Assembly: GCA_913775215.1 (NCBI GenBank)
Contig: CAJYKO010000300.1
Location: 1-18,152, forward strand
Direction of reading: 5' to 3'
DNA: 18,152 nt
Source: an uncultured Devosia sp.
GTDB taxonomy: Bacteria > Pseudomonadota > Alphaproteobacteria > Rhizobiales > Devosiaceae
Below, piece after piece: positions 1 through 7,508 of this stretch. The notes under the pieces are model-generated. The model had not been told where the DNA came from, made no database searches, and saw only the letters and a list, made by a program, of their open reading frames with translations. The stretch's first letter is position 1. The number at the start of each line of letters is the position of its first letter. Made by a program: the position numbers and the translations under genes.

Positions 1-32
1 CACTCTTTCCCTACACGACGCTCTTCCGATCT
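1..32. other. Illumina sequencing adapter remnant at contig end
   Basis: These 32 bases match, base for base as I remember it, the Illumina TruSeq read-1 sequencing primer lacking only its first A: it starts CACTCTTTCC and ends CTCTTCCGATCT. They are synthetic, so native sequence begins at about position 33 and the window's left edge is a contig end, not a natural boundary. Nothing upstream of the first gene should be interpreted as genomic in this stretch. Confidence 0.95.
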
Positions 33-140
33 TGCTTAGGCATGCTAGGCTCAACAAATGTTAGAGCGTCAACTGTTTACGAGGTTGTAGGTTAGCCGTT
101 CCGATGTAGCCCGTGGGCTCCCAGCATGAAGGAACGCCGC

Positions 141-638
141 ATGGACCTCGAGGGAAAAAGAATTCTTGTGGTGGAGGATGATTATCTTCTCGCCGAAGAA
201 ATGTGCCAGAACCTGCGCAAACAAGGTGCTGTGGTGCTCGGGCCCGCGCCGACGCCGTTTTATGCCATGCACTTGCTCGGACGGCGCGGCGTGGATGGGG
301 CCGTATTGGACGTGAAGCTGCATGGCGCGACGGTTTTCGGTCTTGCAGATGAGTTGACGCGCCGCGGCACCCCCATCGTTTTTGCAACGGGCTATGGGGA
401 AGATGCCATGCCCGAGCGCTACAGGACACTGCCGCGACTGACCAAGCCTTTCGATCGATCGCAATTGATCAAGGCGGTTTTTGATCTGGGACAGCGACAG
501 GCAGCACCAATCGTTCTCCAGGCTGCATTAAGGACGGAAATCAGCGTGGTGGAGAGTGCTCATCCCCGCACGCGCATGATGCGAGCGATCTCTGCAATAA
601 TGCGCCGCTCGCGCCAGAGTGCCGTTTCGAGGCGCTAG
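141..638 (+). CDS. Single-domain response regulator (CheY-like receiver, FATGYG type)
   Basis: A 165-residue protein made of one receiver domain (about residues 6-120) and a short basic tail ending in many Arg and Ser. The phosphorylation site is visible: acidic pair D13/D14, phospho-acceptor D57 in AVLDVKL, switch T83 in VFATGYGED, and K102 in LTKPF. There is no DNA-binding output domain, so it probably acts by protein contact or as a phosphate sink. The FATGYG motif resembles the FAT-GUY signature of alphaproteobacterial single-domain regulators, some of which feed the general stress response (family knowledge, from memory). I chose ATG 141 because AAGGA lies 7 bases upstream; an in-frame ATG at 126 would add five residues and would contain that ribosome site. 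No partner kinase is in the window. Confidence 0.85.
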   Translation: MDLEGKRILVVEDDYLLAEEMCQNLRKQGAVVLGPAPTPFYAMHLLGRRGVDGAVLDVKLHGATVFGLADELTRRGTPIVFATGYGEDAMPERYRTLPRLTKPFDRSQLIKAVFDLGQRQAAPIVLQAALRTEISVVESAHPRTRMMRAISAIMRRSRQSAVSRR

Positions 639-909
639 GACGCGACGATGTGATGCAGTGCCGATGACGAGACTGAGCGGGGAGACGTGCCCTCGCGGTC
701 GGCACCAAATGGCATCCATTTCGAGCGGGCAGGGCCTTGTTTAACCTATGTGAATTCCAGCCTGCGCAGGGGGCGGTAGGGTCTGTCTCGTCATCGAGAA
801 TCATGAGTTTGCCGTTGAAAAAAAAGAATAATCCTGGGTCGAAGACCTCAGGCTGCGGCTGTGGGATGGCGTGGTTCATTCAATGTGTAACACCGAAGGC
901 GCGTCCTGA
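639..909. other. Intergenic region, no feature recognised
   Basis: The stretch lies between the response regulator and the Crp/Fnr gene. The open frames present, including a 112-codon minus-strand one that runs back under the regulator, have low-complexity or unrecognisable translations. It has an A-rich run (eight A's near 819-827) but no convincing promoter, RNA gene or strong hairpin. It presumably contains the promoter of the downstream regulator. Confidence 0.5.
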
Positions 910-1650
910 ATGAGGGGCGTGCTTCACCCTAACCTTAGCCCCGGCGACATCTGGCTTCGGCGCTTGTCCGATTTGATGGATCTATCCGATGGCGCGCGCG
1001 CCGCCGTGCGCGAGGCTGTCTCTGCGCCACGCAACTATCAACCCCGAGAGCATATCGTGCGGGACGGGTTGGAGGACAATGCGGTGCGCGTGCTGCTGTC
1101 GGGCTTTGCCTGCCGCTATAAATATCTGCCTGACGGCAGCCGGCAGATCACAGCCTTTATCGTGCCGGGCGAAATCTGCGATTTTGCCTTTCTTTCGGAT
1201 AGTTCGGCCTCGCAAAGCGTGGTGACGCTGACGCAGAGTTCGGTGGGCACGGTCGATCTCGACCGGCTGGCGGGGATCGTCGAGCAGTTTCCCGACGTGA
1301 TGACGGCTATCCTGCGCTGTGCGGCGATCGAGCATGGCGCAAGCATTGAATTGCTGGTGAGCCTTGGTGGACGCAACGCGCTGCATCGGGTGAGCCATCT
1401 CTTGTGCGAGATGCATTTTCGGCTCAGCCAGTCCGGGCTGGTCCGCGAGGATGGGAGTTTTGACCTGCCGCTGACCCAGGCAGAGCTGGGTGAAGCGCTG
1501 GGCCTTTCGACCGTGCATGTCAACCGCACGGTACAGGTGTTGCGGCGGCTCGGCCTCGCGACGTGGCGGGATAAGGTCGTGACACTTCCAGACCCGCAGG
1601 GGATGCAGGCCCTCTGTTCGTTTGATGCAGGATATCTGCAGTCGCGCTAG
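910..1650 (+). CDS. Crp/Fnr-family transcriptional regulator
   Basis: A 246-residue regulator with the usual two-part Crp/Fnr layout. An N-terminal cyclic-nucleotide-binding-like beta roll spans about residues 20-135 (LLSGFACRYKYLPDGSRQI, then FIVPGEICDFAFL). A long dimer helix follows, then a C-terminal winged helix with HTH at about 188-215 (LTQAELGEALGLSTVHVNRT). It lacks the N-terminal Cys cluster of Fnr. The loop after GEI does not show the Arg-Ser/Thr pair that holds cAMP phosphate in Crp, so the signal is unknown. Start ATG 910 has GAAGG 10 bases upstream. It converges on the LacI-type gene. Neither neighbour reveals its regulon. Confidence 0.88.
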   Translation: MRGVLHPNLSPGDIWLRRLSDLMDLSDGARAAVREAVSAPRNYQPREHIVRDGLEDNAVRVLLSGFACRYKYLPDGSRQITAFIVPGEICDFAFLSDSSASQSVVTLTQSSVGTVDLDRLAGIVEQFPDVMTAILRCAAIEHGASIELLVSLGGRNALHRVSHLLCEMHFRLSQSGLVREDGSFDLPLTQAELGEALGLSTVHVNRTVQVLRRLGLATWRDKVVTLPDPQGMQALCSFDAGYLQSR

Positions 1651-1837
1651 CGGTGGGTAAAGCCCTTTATGTCGGTATGCCGACAGGACTGCAGGCGAAG
1701 AGCAGCGACCTTGGATCCGGCCGATCTTGCAGCGTCATCAAGCAAGCAGCGAACCCAAGGTCGGTGGCAGAACCCTGGTCGGAAGCGCCTGGTTCCCGCC
1801 CCCGATGCCGGGCTATCCTGAGATAATTTCCCGGATG
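1651..1837. terminator. Convergent junction with two dyads, possible terminator
   Basis: This gap separates two convergent genes, the Crp/Fnr regulator and the LacI regulator. Two dyads are visible: a hairpin TGTCGG-TATG-CCGACA at 1670-1685, and a perfect 9-base pair CGACCTTGG (1706-1714) with CCAAGGTCG (1755-1763) around a 40-base loop. Neither is followed by a clear T run, so intrinsic termination is possible but not shown. Confidence 0.3.
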
Positions 1838-2887
1838 TCAGCCAACGCTGCGGACACTGCCGCGCACGGTTAGGCGGCAACCCAGTTCCAGCCTGTGGGC
1901 CGGCGGATTGAGCATGGCATTGACGATGCGGCGCTCGAGAAGGTGCAGTGCCTCGGGTCCCATATGCTCGAGGGGGACGCTGACCGTGGTCAGCGAGGGC
2001 GCGGTAAATTCGCCCAGCGCGACGCCGTCGAAACCGACAATGGAAACATCTTGCGGCATGCGGATGCCGGCGCGGTGGAGGGCCGTGATGGCGCCGAGGG
2101 CGAGATTGTCGGCGGCGCAGAAGATGGCGGTGATGCCGCCGAGGCCGTCATGGTCTTGGAGCCAGTTGGTGATGGCGCTGGCGCCATAATCGGGCAGGTA
2201 GCCTTGGGCGAAATGAATATGGGCGCCTTCGAGGGGAACATTGTTGGCGCGGAAGGCGTCGACGAAACCGTCGCGACGGCGGCGGATGGTGGAGCGACCT
2301 TCCCAGGTGAGGTGCATGATCTGGCGATGGCCCTGGCCGATGAGCCAATTGGTGGCGTAACGCGCGGCGAAGCGATTGCCGGGTGTTACGCTGTCTATCT
2401 GCATTTCGTGATCTTCGCCATTCATCAGCACGGCTGGGATGCGCGCCGCGGCGATGTCGTGGAGGAGCTCGGGACGATCGTCGTTGAGGATGAGGACGCC
2501 ATCGACCTCCTGGCTTTGGGCCTTTTCGACAATCTTTGCGCCATTGATCATGTCACGGTCGATTTCCATCGGGATGACGCGAATGGCCCGGCGCTCGCAT
2601 TCGCGGGTGAGGGCGCTGAGAAGGGTCCAGGAATAGAGATTGTGCTCGTTGTGCGGGAGCGTGTCGGTGGGTACGGCGAGGAGCACGCTGCGGAGGACGG
2701 CGATCGCCGCCTTTTCGCGGCGGCGCGCGAGATAGCCCAAGGCGTTGGCGGCGTTTAGGACACGCTCGCGGACTTCGGCGGAGATCGGGGCCGTGCCATT
2801 GAGGACATGGGAGACGGTCGAGACGGCGACATCGGCAGCCTCGGCGATATCCTTGACGCCGACTTTTCGGCTTGGGTCTCTTACCAC
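1838..2887 (-). CDS. LacI-family transcriptional regulator
   Basis: A LacI/GalR repressor of 349 residues. The N-terminal HTH and hinge are clear (VGVKDIAEAADVAVSTVSHV, then NGTAPISAEVRERVLNAANALGY). A periplasmic-binding-protein-like sugar domain follows, with the typical VDGVLIL, FCAADNLALGAI and DVSIVGFDG stretches. I start it at GTG 2887. The longer frame from GTG 2935 would begin inside a dispersed palindromic repeat and would add a 16-residue tail unlike the family. It lies downstream of the PHP hydrolase and GH38 mannosidase on the same strand, so it probably controls them in response to a sugar. The effector cannot be read from sequence. Confidence 0.9.
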   Translation of the reverse strand: MVRDPSRKVGVKDIAEAADVAVSTVSHVLNGTAPISAEVRERVLNAANALGYLARRREKAAIAVLRSVLLAVPTDTLPHNEHNLYSWTLLSALTRECERRAIRVIPMEIDRDMINGAKIVEKAQSQEVDGVLILNDDRPELLHDIAAARIPAVLMNGEDHEMQIDSVTPGNRFAARYATNWLIGQGHRQIMHLTWEGRSTIRRRRDGFVDAFRANNVPLEGAHIHFAQGYLPDYGASAITNWLQDHDGLGGITAIFCAADNLALGAITALHRAGIRMPQDVSIVGFDGVALGEFTAPSLTTVSVPLEHMGPEALHLLERRIVNAMLNPPAHRLELGCRLTVRGSVRSVG

Positions 2888-2929
2888 GCGTGTTGCCCCG
2901 CTTGATCGAGGGGGCGGACCACACTCGAT

Positions 2930-3002
2930 TGTCACCCCGGCGAAGGCCGGGTTCCATCTTGAGATCTCAGGATGGATCCCGGCTCAAGGCCGGGATGACA
3001 TC
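2930..3002 (+). repeat. Dispersed palindromic repeat, family 1, copy A
   Basis: About 73 bases framed by TGTCA and TGACA, holding two GC-rich hairpins (CCCGGC/GCCGGG cores) around a central ATCTTGAGAT segment. A second copy in the opposite orientation lies at 17217-17290. The first 22 bases of the two copies are identical, and about the first 50 differ at only four positions. It separates the PHP gene from the LacI gene. It resembles REP/BIME-type elements; function unknown. Confidence 0.85.
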
Positions 3003-3048
3003 CGGTGGAGGGAAGGGCATCGCGCTCCATTGGGGAGAGCGTGTGTCC

Positions 3049-4158
3049 TCAGAATTCCGGATCGTAATTGAAGTAGATCGGATTCGACAGGGCGACCATG
3101 TTCTGGCTTAGCGCCATGGAATTGGGAACTTCGGGATAGGGCGCCTGGGGGCCTTCGATTTCGACGCGGTAATAGCTGCGATCGGTGGTCGAGGGGGTGT
3201 CTGTGAAGCGGAGGGTGCGGGTGGTGGCGTCGGTATAAAGGGTCGCGAAATCGCTGCGGTTCTTGATGACGCGGACCTGGTAATTGGCGCCTGGGATGCC
3301 GCCGCCGGAGAGACGGACTTCGAAGGTGATAGGGGCGCCGGTGGGGATGGCGTTGTCGCCCATCATCATGTCGAATTGGCCGGTGCCGTGGGGGTCGGCG
3401 AGGAGTTCGACACGGGGGTTGTAGGGGTTGGAGCTGACCGAGGCGCGGCCCTGTTTGAGAGCTGCGAGGATGGCGGGTTTGCTGCGGTCGGTGGCGTAAA
3501 TCCAAGTGGTGGGGGTGCCGACATAATTGCCCGAGCGCTCGATGGTCAGGGGAACGATGAGGGCTGGGTCATCGGGCATGCCGTGATGGGAATCGCTGCC
3601 GCCGCGCGCGCCGAGCATGCGACCGGAGAGGAGCTGATCGTCCCAGATGCGCACGCTCGGGATGTTCTTGGGCCAGATGCTGGTATTCCAGATTTCGACG
3701 CTGTCGGCGAGATCGAAGGAAAACCCATAGTGGTTCTTGTGGTGCGGGTGATTCGCCGACCAGTGAATGCCGAGGTCTTGCTTGAGTTTGAGGAGATCCC
3801 AATCCCTTGCATTGCGGGAGTCGAAAATGGCCTGGTGGTCGTAGGGCTCGGCCGAGAGGATGTTGACGTGGCCGCGAGGGGCGGTGAGTTCGGCGCCGTA
3901 AAAGAGGAGCACGCTTTCGGACGTGTATTCGGGATCGGCCCAGGTGTTTTGGGCGACGGCGCCCTGGACATGGACGTCATGGTCGGTGATGGCGAGATAA
4001 TCGAAACCGAGCTTTTCGGCGAAGGTGATGATGCGGGATTGGGGGTTGTGGGCGCTGTCGGTCGAGTGCCGGCAGTGCATGTGCCAATCGCCCTTGAGCC
4101 AGACGCCGTTCTCGACGCCGGGGAGCGGGGGAAGGGTGCGGGGGAGGGGTGGGATCAT
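3049..4158 (-). CDS. CehA/McbA-type PHP-domain metallohydrolase
   Basis: A 369-residue cytoplasmic protein with an N-terminal PHP fold. Metal-binding motifs are visible: GDWHMHCRHS (H26, H28), ITDHD (D59, H60), E90 with GH97, NHPHH (H137) and GGSDSH (D189, H191). The last roughly 110 residues look like a beta-sandwich (FEVRLSGGG, YYRVEIEG), usual for CehA/McbA relatives. PHP enzymes of this kind hydrolyse phosphoesters or other esters with bound metals; the substrate here is unknown. ATG 4158 is preferred over GTG 4188, which lies in a repeat. It follows the mannosidase by 83 bases and precedes the LacI gene, suggesting one glycan-related operon. A role in phosphonate breakdown is possible because of the nearby phn genes, but is only a guess. 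Confidence 0.82.
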   Translation of the reverse strand: MIPPLPRTLPPLPGVENGVWLKGDWHMHCRHSTDSAHNPQSRIITFAEKLGFDYLAITDHDVHVQGAVAQNTWADPEYTSESVLLFYGAELTAPRGHVNILSAEPYDHQAIFDSRNARDWDLLKLKQDLGIHWSANHPHHKNHYGFSFDLADSVEIWNTSIWPKNIPSVRIWDDQLLSGRMLGARGGSDSHHGMPDDPALIVPLTIERSGNYVGTPTTWIYATDRSKPAILAALKQGRASVSSNPYNPRVELLADPHGTGQFDMMMGDNAIPTGAPITFEVRLSGGGIPGANYQVRVIKNRSDFATLYTDATTRTLRFTDTPSTTDRSYYRVEIEGPQAPYPEVPNSMALSQNMVALSNPIYFNYDPEF

Positions 4159-4182
4159 GGCGGGTCTCGGTGTTTGGGAGAC

Positions 4183-4224
4183 CCCCACCTAACCTCCCCC
4201 TGGGAGGGGGAGGGATAAGTGGGG
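4183..4224. repeat. Dispersed GC-rich palindrome, family 2, unit 1
   Basis: An inverted repeat in the gap between the mannosidase and PHP genes. The pattern is CCCCACCT, CCTCCCCC, a short loop, GGGGGAGG, then AGTGGGG. The same pattern recurs at 9203-9307 and 15200-15247, always just outside a gene end. In an RNA transcript it would form a strong hairpin between the two genes, which may lower expression of the downstream gene. Confidence 0.8.
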
Positions 4225-4241
4225 CTCACGACGGGCGGTGA

Positions 4242-7200
4242 TTAGCCCAAAGCGATGGTTTTGATTTCGAAGGGTTTGAAGGTCAGGTCGATGGTGTTTG
4301 CGCTTTCGGCCAAGGTGGACGTGTCTGTCTCGTAGAGGTCGGTTTCGCTGATCCTTGAGGCGCTGGGGAGGGTCAGGGTGACTGTGCCGGCCTTGTTTTG
4401 GGTTTCCAAGAGGCGGAGGATCGTGCGCTGGCCGTCCTCGCTTTGCTTGACGGTTTCGATGGCGATCTGGTCGCTCGAGAGCGTGGCGAGGGCGGTGAGG
4501 GTCGGTGCGACGGAGGCAGAGCCGGCCAGGAGACGGAGCGGCTGGTTGAAGGCGGTGGCGGCGTTGTGGACTGTTTGCAGGTCGCCGGCGTGGACGAGGA
4601 GCGCGTAGCGCAGATGATGTTCGCCCTGGTCGGCTTCGGGCCAGGGGAAGACAGGGGATTTGACCAGCGTGAGGCGCAGGGTCGAGCCCTTGGCGTCGTA
4701 GCCATATTTGCAATCGTTGAGCGCGGCGACGCCGAAGCCGGTTTCGCTGAGATCGACCCAGCGATGCATCGAGGTTTCGAAGCGCGCCTTGTCCCAGGAC
4801 GTATTGGCGTGGGTGGGGCGGGTGAGGTGGCCGAACTGGGTTTCGGCGCGGCTGACATCGGTGCGGATGGCGAGCGGGAAGCCGGTCTTGAGGAGCGTCT
4901 GGTGCTCGTGCCAATCGATCATGGTGTCGAATTCGAGCTGGGCGGCGTCGGCGGCGAGCGAGATCACCTGCACGATGCGGGAATTTTCATAGGTCCATTC
5001 AAAGCGGATGGCGGCGCGCCAAGGGCCGGTTTCGACGACTTCGGCCGAGACGAGCGTGTCGATTGGCCAGGACTGGTCTTCGACATAATCGTCGATGTCC
5101 CAGGCGTCGAAATCGATCGGGATATCGCGATGGGCGACGAAGGCGTTTCCGAGCTTGCCAGGCTGGATCGCTTCGCGATTGCGGACCTTGTCGAAGAGCG
5201 AGGTGAGCTGGCCACGGGTGTTGAAGGTGGCGCGGAGGGTGGCGTTTTCGAGGTGTGTGGTTGAGACGGAGAGCGTGGTTTCGGGTGCCGATGCCGTTGC
5301 CTCGGTGAAGGTCAGAGCGGTGGCGGAGAGGGGGGCGAAACCGGCGGAGGGGGCGACGGTTTCGGTTGAGCCGTCGGCGCGGGTGATGGATTGGGCTGGG
5401 ATGGTCTCTCCAGAGACGATGATCGCGGAAGTGCCGGCCGGGAGGACAAGCAGGTCGGTGCGGTTGAGGCTTGTGGAATTGAGGACCGTGTAGGTGCCAG
5501 CTGTCGCGAGGGGCGCGGCGAGCTGGTCGCGGAGGGTGGCGGCCTCGGCGAAGAAGGCGGCGTAGTCGCGGTCGCTGTCTTCGTAGACGAAGCCGATGGA
5601 GGTGCCGGGCAGGATGTCGTGGAACTGGTTGAGGAGGACCGTCTTCCAGAGCCGCTCAAGCGTGTCCTTGGGGTAGGCCACGCCGTGCCGGCTCGCGAGC
5701 ACGGCGAGAACTTCGAGATCGTGGAGGGTCTGTTCGGCGAGGCGATTGTTGCGCTTGTTCTTGGCGACCGAAGTCAGGGTGCCGCGGTGATATTCGAGAT
5801 AGAGCTCGCCGACCCAGCTTGGGAAGGCTTCGGGCTCGCGGTTCATACGTTCAATAAGGCGCTTGAAATAGGGCGCCATGGGCTCGTGTTTGATCTTGGG
5901 GCAGCCGGGAATGCCGCGCTCCATGCGTCGGACGTTTTCGAGCATGCCGCGGGTGGGGCCGCCGCCGCCATCGCCGTGGCCATAGACGAGGAAGAGTTCG
6001 TCGTGGAGACCCTGCTGGCTGAAGCGCTTCCAGGTGCCCATGACGTGGCTGGGGACGAGATCGGGGCAATAGGTGGTGTTGATCCCATCATATTCGTAAC
6101 GCTGGGTCGTGAGGAAATAGGCTGGGACCTTGGTGCCGTCCAAGCCTTGCCAGAAAAAGATTTCATGCGGCATGCGGTTGGTGTCGTTCCAGCTCATCTT
6201 GTGGGTGATGAACACTTCGAGGCCCGACAAGGCCATGAGCTGGGGAAGGGCTGCGGTGTAGCCAAAGGTGTCTGGTAGCCAGACGATTTTCGGCGTCACG
6301 CCGAATTTTTCCTGATGGTATTTGACGCCCTTGGTGATGTGGCGGACGAGGCTTTCGCCAGAGGCGATGACGACGTCAGGTTCGAGCCAGAGCGCGCCCT
6401 CGATTTCAAAGCGCCCGGCTTCGACCTGGCCTTCGATGCGCGTGAAGAGCTCGGGATAATCTTCTTCGAGATAATCGAGCAGCACGCCCTGATTATACAT
6501 GAAGCGGTAGTCTTCATATTCATCCATCAGGGAGAGGGCATTGGCCATGGAGCGGGCCATTTTCTGGCGGGTTTCGCGGACGCGCCAGAGCCAGGCGACG
6601 TCGATATGGGTGTGGCCGGTAGCGACGATTTCAGGCATGGCATCGGCGTCGGCCTCGGCATAAAGCGCGTCGGCGCGGGTGCGGGCGGCTTCAAGGCTCG
6701 AGGCGAAGCGCTCGGGATTGCCGGGGCGGAGGTCGATGAGGTCGAGCGCGTCATCGATATGGCGGAGGAGGCGGGCGCGGCGGGCGTCGTCGGGTTTTAG
6801 AAGGCGGGCGACGTCGAGCGGGACCTTTAGGTCATAGTAGACGATTTCGGCGAGGCGATCGAGGGTGACCAGTTCGACGGCAAAGCCGAGCTGGCGGCGG
6901 TTTTCGATGGTGCCGGCCTCGATGAGGATGTCGATGGTTTCCCCGCCCTGGGCCTTCGAGGTGATGCGAAATTCGCGGTGATTGCCGTCGCCGCCGCTGG
7001 CGATCTTGCCATTGAGGCGCACGAGAAGCTGCGGATCGCTGCGGCCCATGACGGAGCCGAACTGGGCCTCAACGCGGCCGAAGACGGGTTTGCCGGCCAT
7101 TTCCTGAGGCAAGGTGACAGAGCCGCCAAACCAGTAATAGCCATCGGGCTCGCCCCAGACGAGGTTTTGGTCGACGTCAGTCCAGTCGCTGCGATCCTCC

Positions 7201-7328
7201 AGCGCGGCGAGGTTGCGTTCGCCATTTTCGGCCTGCCGGTGCTTGAGCGGCACGAAGATCCCGGAGCGCTGGAAGATGCGCTCGCGGAGCACGGCGAGGA
7301 GGCGATCAAGCTTGGCAATACGGGGCAT
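4242..7328 (-). CDS. Alpha-mannosidase, glycoside hydrolase family 38
   Basis: A 1028-residue GH38 enzyme that releases mannose from alpha-mannosides with retention of configuration. An N-terminal accessory domain (about 1-230) precedes the catalytic barrel. Catalytic features visible are GHTHIDVAWLW at 238-248 with zinc ligands H241 and D243, WLPDTFGY at 350-357 with nucleophile D353, GHGDGGGGPT at 450-459, and NQFHDILPGTS with the ligand H570. The C-terminal beta-sandwich portion (about 620-1028) carries the usual LFDKVRNREA stretch. There is no signal peptide, so it acts in the cytoplasm on imported oligosaccharides. The start at ATG 7328 has only weak purines upstream. Length is normal for bacterial GH38. 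It leads a minus-strand set with the PHP hydrolase and LacI regulator. No sugar transporter is present in view. Confidence 0.95.
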   Translation of the reverse strand: MPRIAKLDRLLAVLRERIFQRSGIFVPLKHRQAENGERNLAALEDRSDWTDVDQNLVWGEPDGYYWFGGSVTLPQEMAGKPVFGRVEAQFGSVMGRSDPQLLVRLNGKIASGGDGNHREFRITSKAQGGETIDILIEAGTIENRRQLGFAVELVTLDRLAEIVYYDLKVPLDVARLLKPDDARRARLLRHIDDALDLIDLRPGNPERFASSLEAARTRADALYAEADADAMPEIVATGHTHIDVAWLWRVRETRQKMARSMANALSLMDEYEDYRFMYNQGVLLDYLEEDYPELFTRIEGQVEAGRFEIEGALWLEPDVVIASGESLVRHITKGVKYHQEKFGVTPKIVWLPDTFGYTAALPQLMALSGLEVFITHKMSWNDTNRMPHEIFFWQGLDGTKVPAYFLTTQRYEYDGINTTYCPDLVPSHVMGTWKRFSQQGLHDELFLVYGHGDGGGGPTRGMLENVRRMERGIPGCPKIKHEPMAPYFKRLIERMNREPEAFPSWVGELYLEYHRGTLTSVAKNKRNNRLAEQTLHDLEVLAVLASRHGVAYPKDTLERLWKTVLLNQFHDILPGTSIGFVYEDSDRDYAAFFAEAATLRDQLAAPLATAGTYTVLNSTSLNRTDLLVLPAGTSAIIVSGETIPAQSITRADGSTETVAPSAGFAPLSATALTFTEATASAPETTLSVSTTHLENATLRATFNTRGQLTSLFDKVRNREAIQPGKLGNAFVAHRDIPIDFDAWDIDDYVEDQSWPIDTLVSAEVVETGPWRAAIRFEWTYENSRIVQVISLAADAAQLEFDTMIDWHEHQTLLKTGFPLAIRTDVSRAETQFGHLTRPTHANTSWDKARFETSMHRWVDLSETGFGVAALNDCKYGYDAKGSTLRLTLVKSPVFPWPEADQGEHHLRYALLVHAGDLQTVHNAATAFNQPLRLLAGSASVAPTLTALATLSSDQIAIETVKQSEDGQRTILRLLETQNKAGTVTLTLPSASRISETDLYETDTSTLAESANTIDLTFKPFEIKTIALG

Positions 7329-7370
7329 GGGCAGACTTTTTCGATGGGGCGCTGTGATTCAATTGGCGGT

Positions 7371-7413
7371 TATCGATAGCGAAAAACTGTGGCGAGCGCG
7401 CGATAAAAACGTT
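7371..7413. promoter_or_regulatory. CG-centred palindromes, possible LacI-type operator
   Basis: Two short palindromes with a central CG, TATCGATA (7371-7378) and AACGTT (7408-7413), lie upstream of the mannosidase in the region shared with the divergent phnM. LacI-family operators are usually CG-centred palindromes, and a LacI gene is at the end of this locus. Neither site is long enough to be convincing. Confidence 0.2.
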
Positions 7414-7442
7414 GCAATGCCGAGATTTCAGCGGTTTTCCGC

Positions 7443-7460
7443 TTGTCGTTTCGGTGTCAC
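7443..7460 (+). promoter_or_regulatory. Candidate Pho box upstream of phnM
   Basis: TTGTCGT-N4-GTGTCAC is a direct repeat with an 11-base period, as expected for PhoB sites (consensus CTGTCAT-N4-CTGTCAT). Each half matches 5 of 7 positions. A weak -10-like TATCGC starts at 7471, about ten bases downstream, the usual place when PhoB replaces the -35 contact. This would give phosphate-starvation control of phnMN. Confidence 0.5.
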
Positions 7461-7508
7461 AGTTTTGCTCTATCGCAGCGCGACTTTTCCCTTTTCGATT
7501 GGCCCGCC

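Noticed and set aside
33..60. GCATGC-centred near-palindrome just after the adapter as a regulatory site
   Set aside because: It is short, imperfect and next to a contig end where sequence quality is doubtful.
541..879. A 112-codon minus-strand frame in the gap before the Crp/Fnr gene
   Set aside because: It overlaps the response regulator, includes a homopolymer-derived Phe run, and has no family resemblance.
1895..2758. A 287-codon plus-strand frame opposite the LacI gene
   Set aside because: It is a shadow of the GC-rich minus-strand gene; its translation is rich in Gly, Ala, Asp and Val with no recognisable domain.
3376..4218. A 280-codon plus-strand frame opposite the PHP gene
   Set aside because: PHP metal motifs define the minus-strand gene; the plus frame runs into the repeat and has skewed composition.
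4398..6278. Two long plus-strand frames (4398-5264 and 5391-6278) opposite the mannosidase
   Set aside because: Antisense to a clear GH38 enzyme whose catalytic motifs run through the same bases; the translations are low-complexity and unrelated to anything I know.
7443..7508. A 22-residue N-terminal extension of PhnM from TTG 7443
   Set aside because: It passes through the Pho-box candidate and makes the protein longer than the family; ATG 7509 gives 380 residues.
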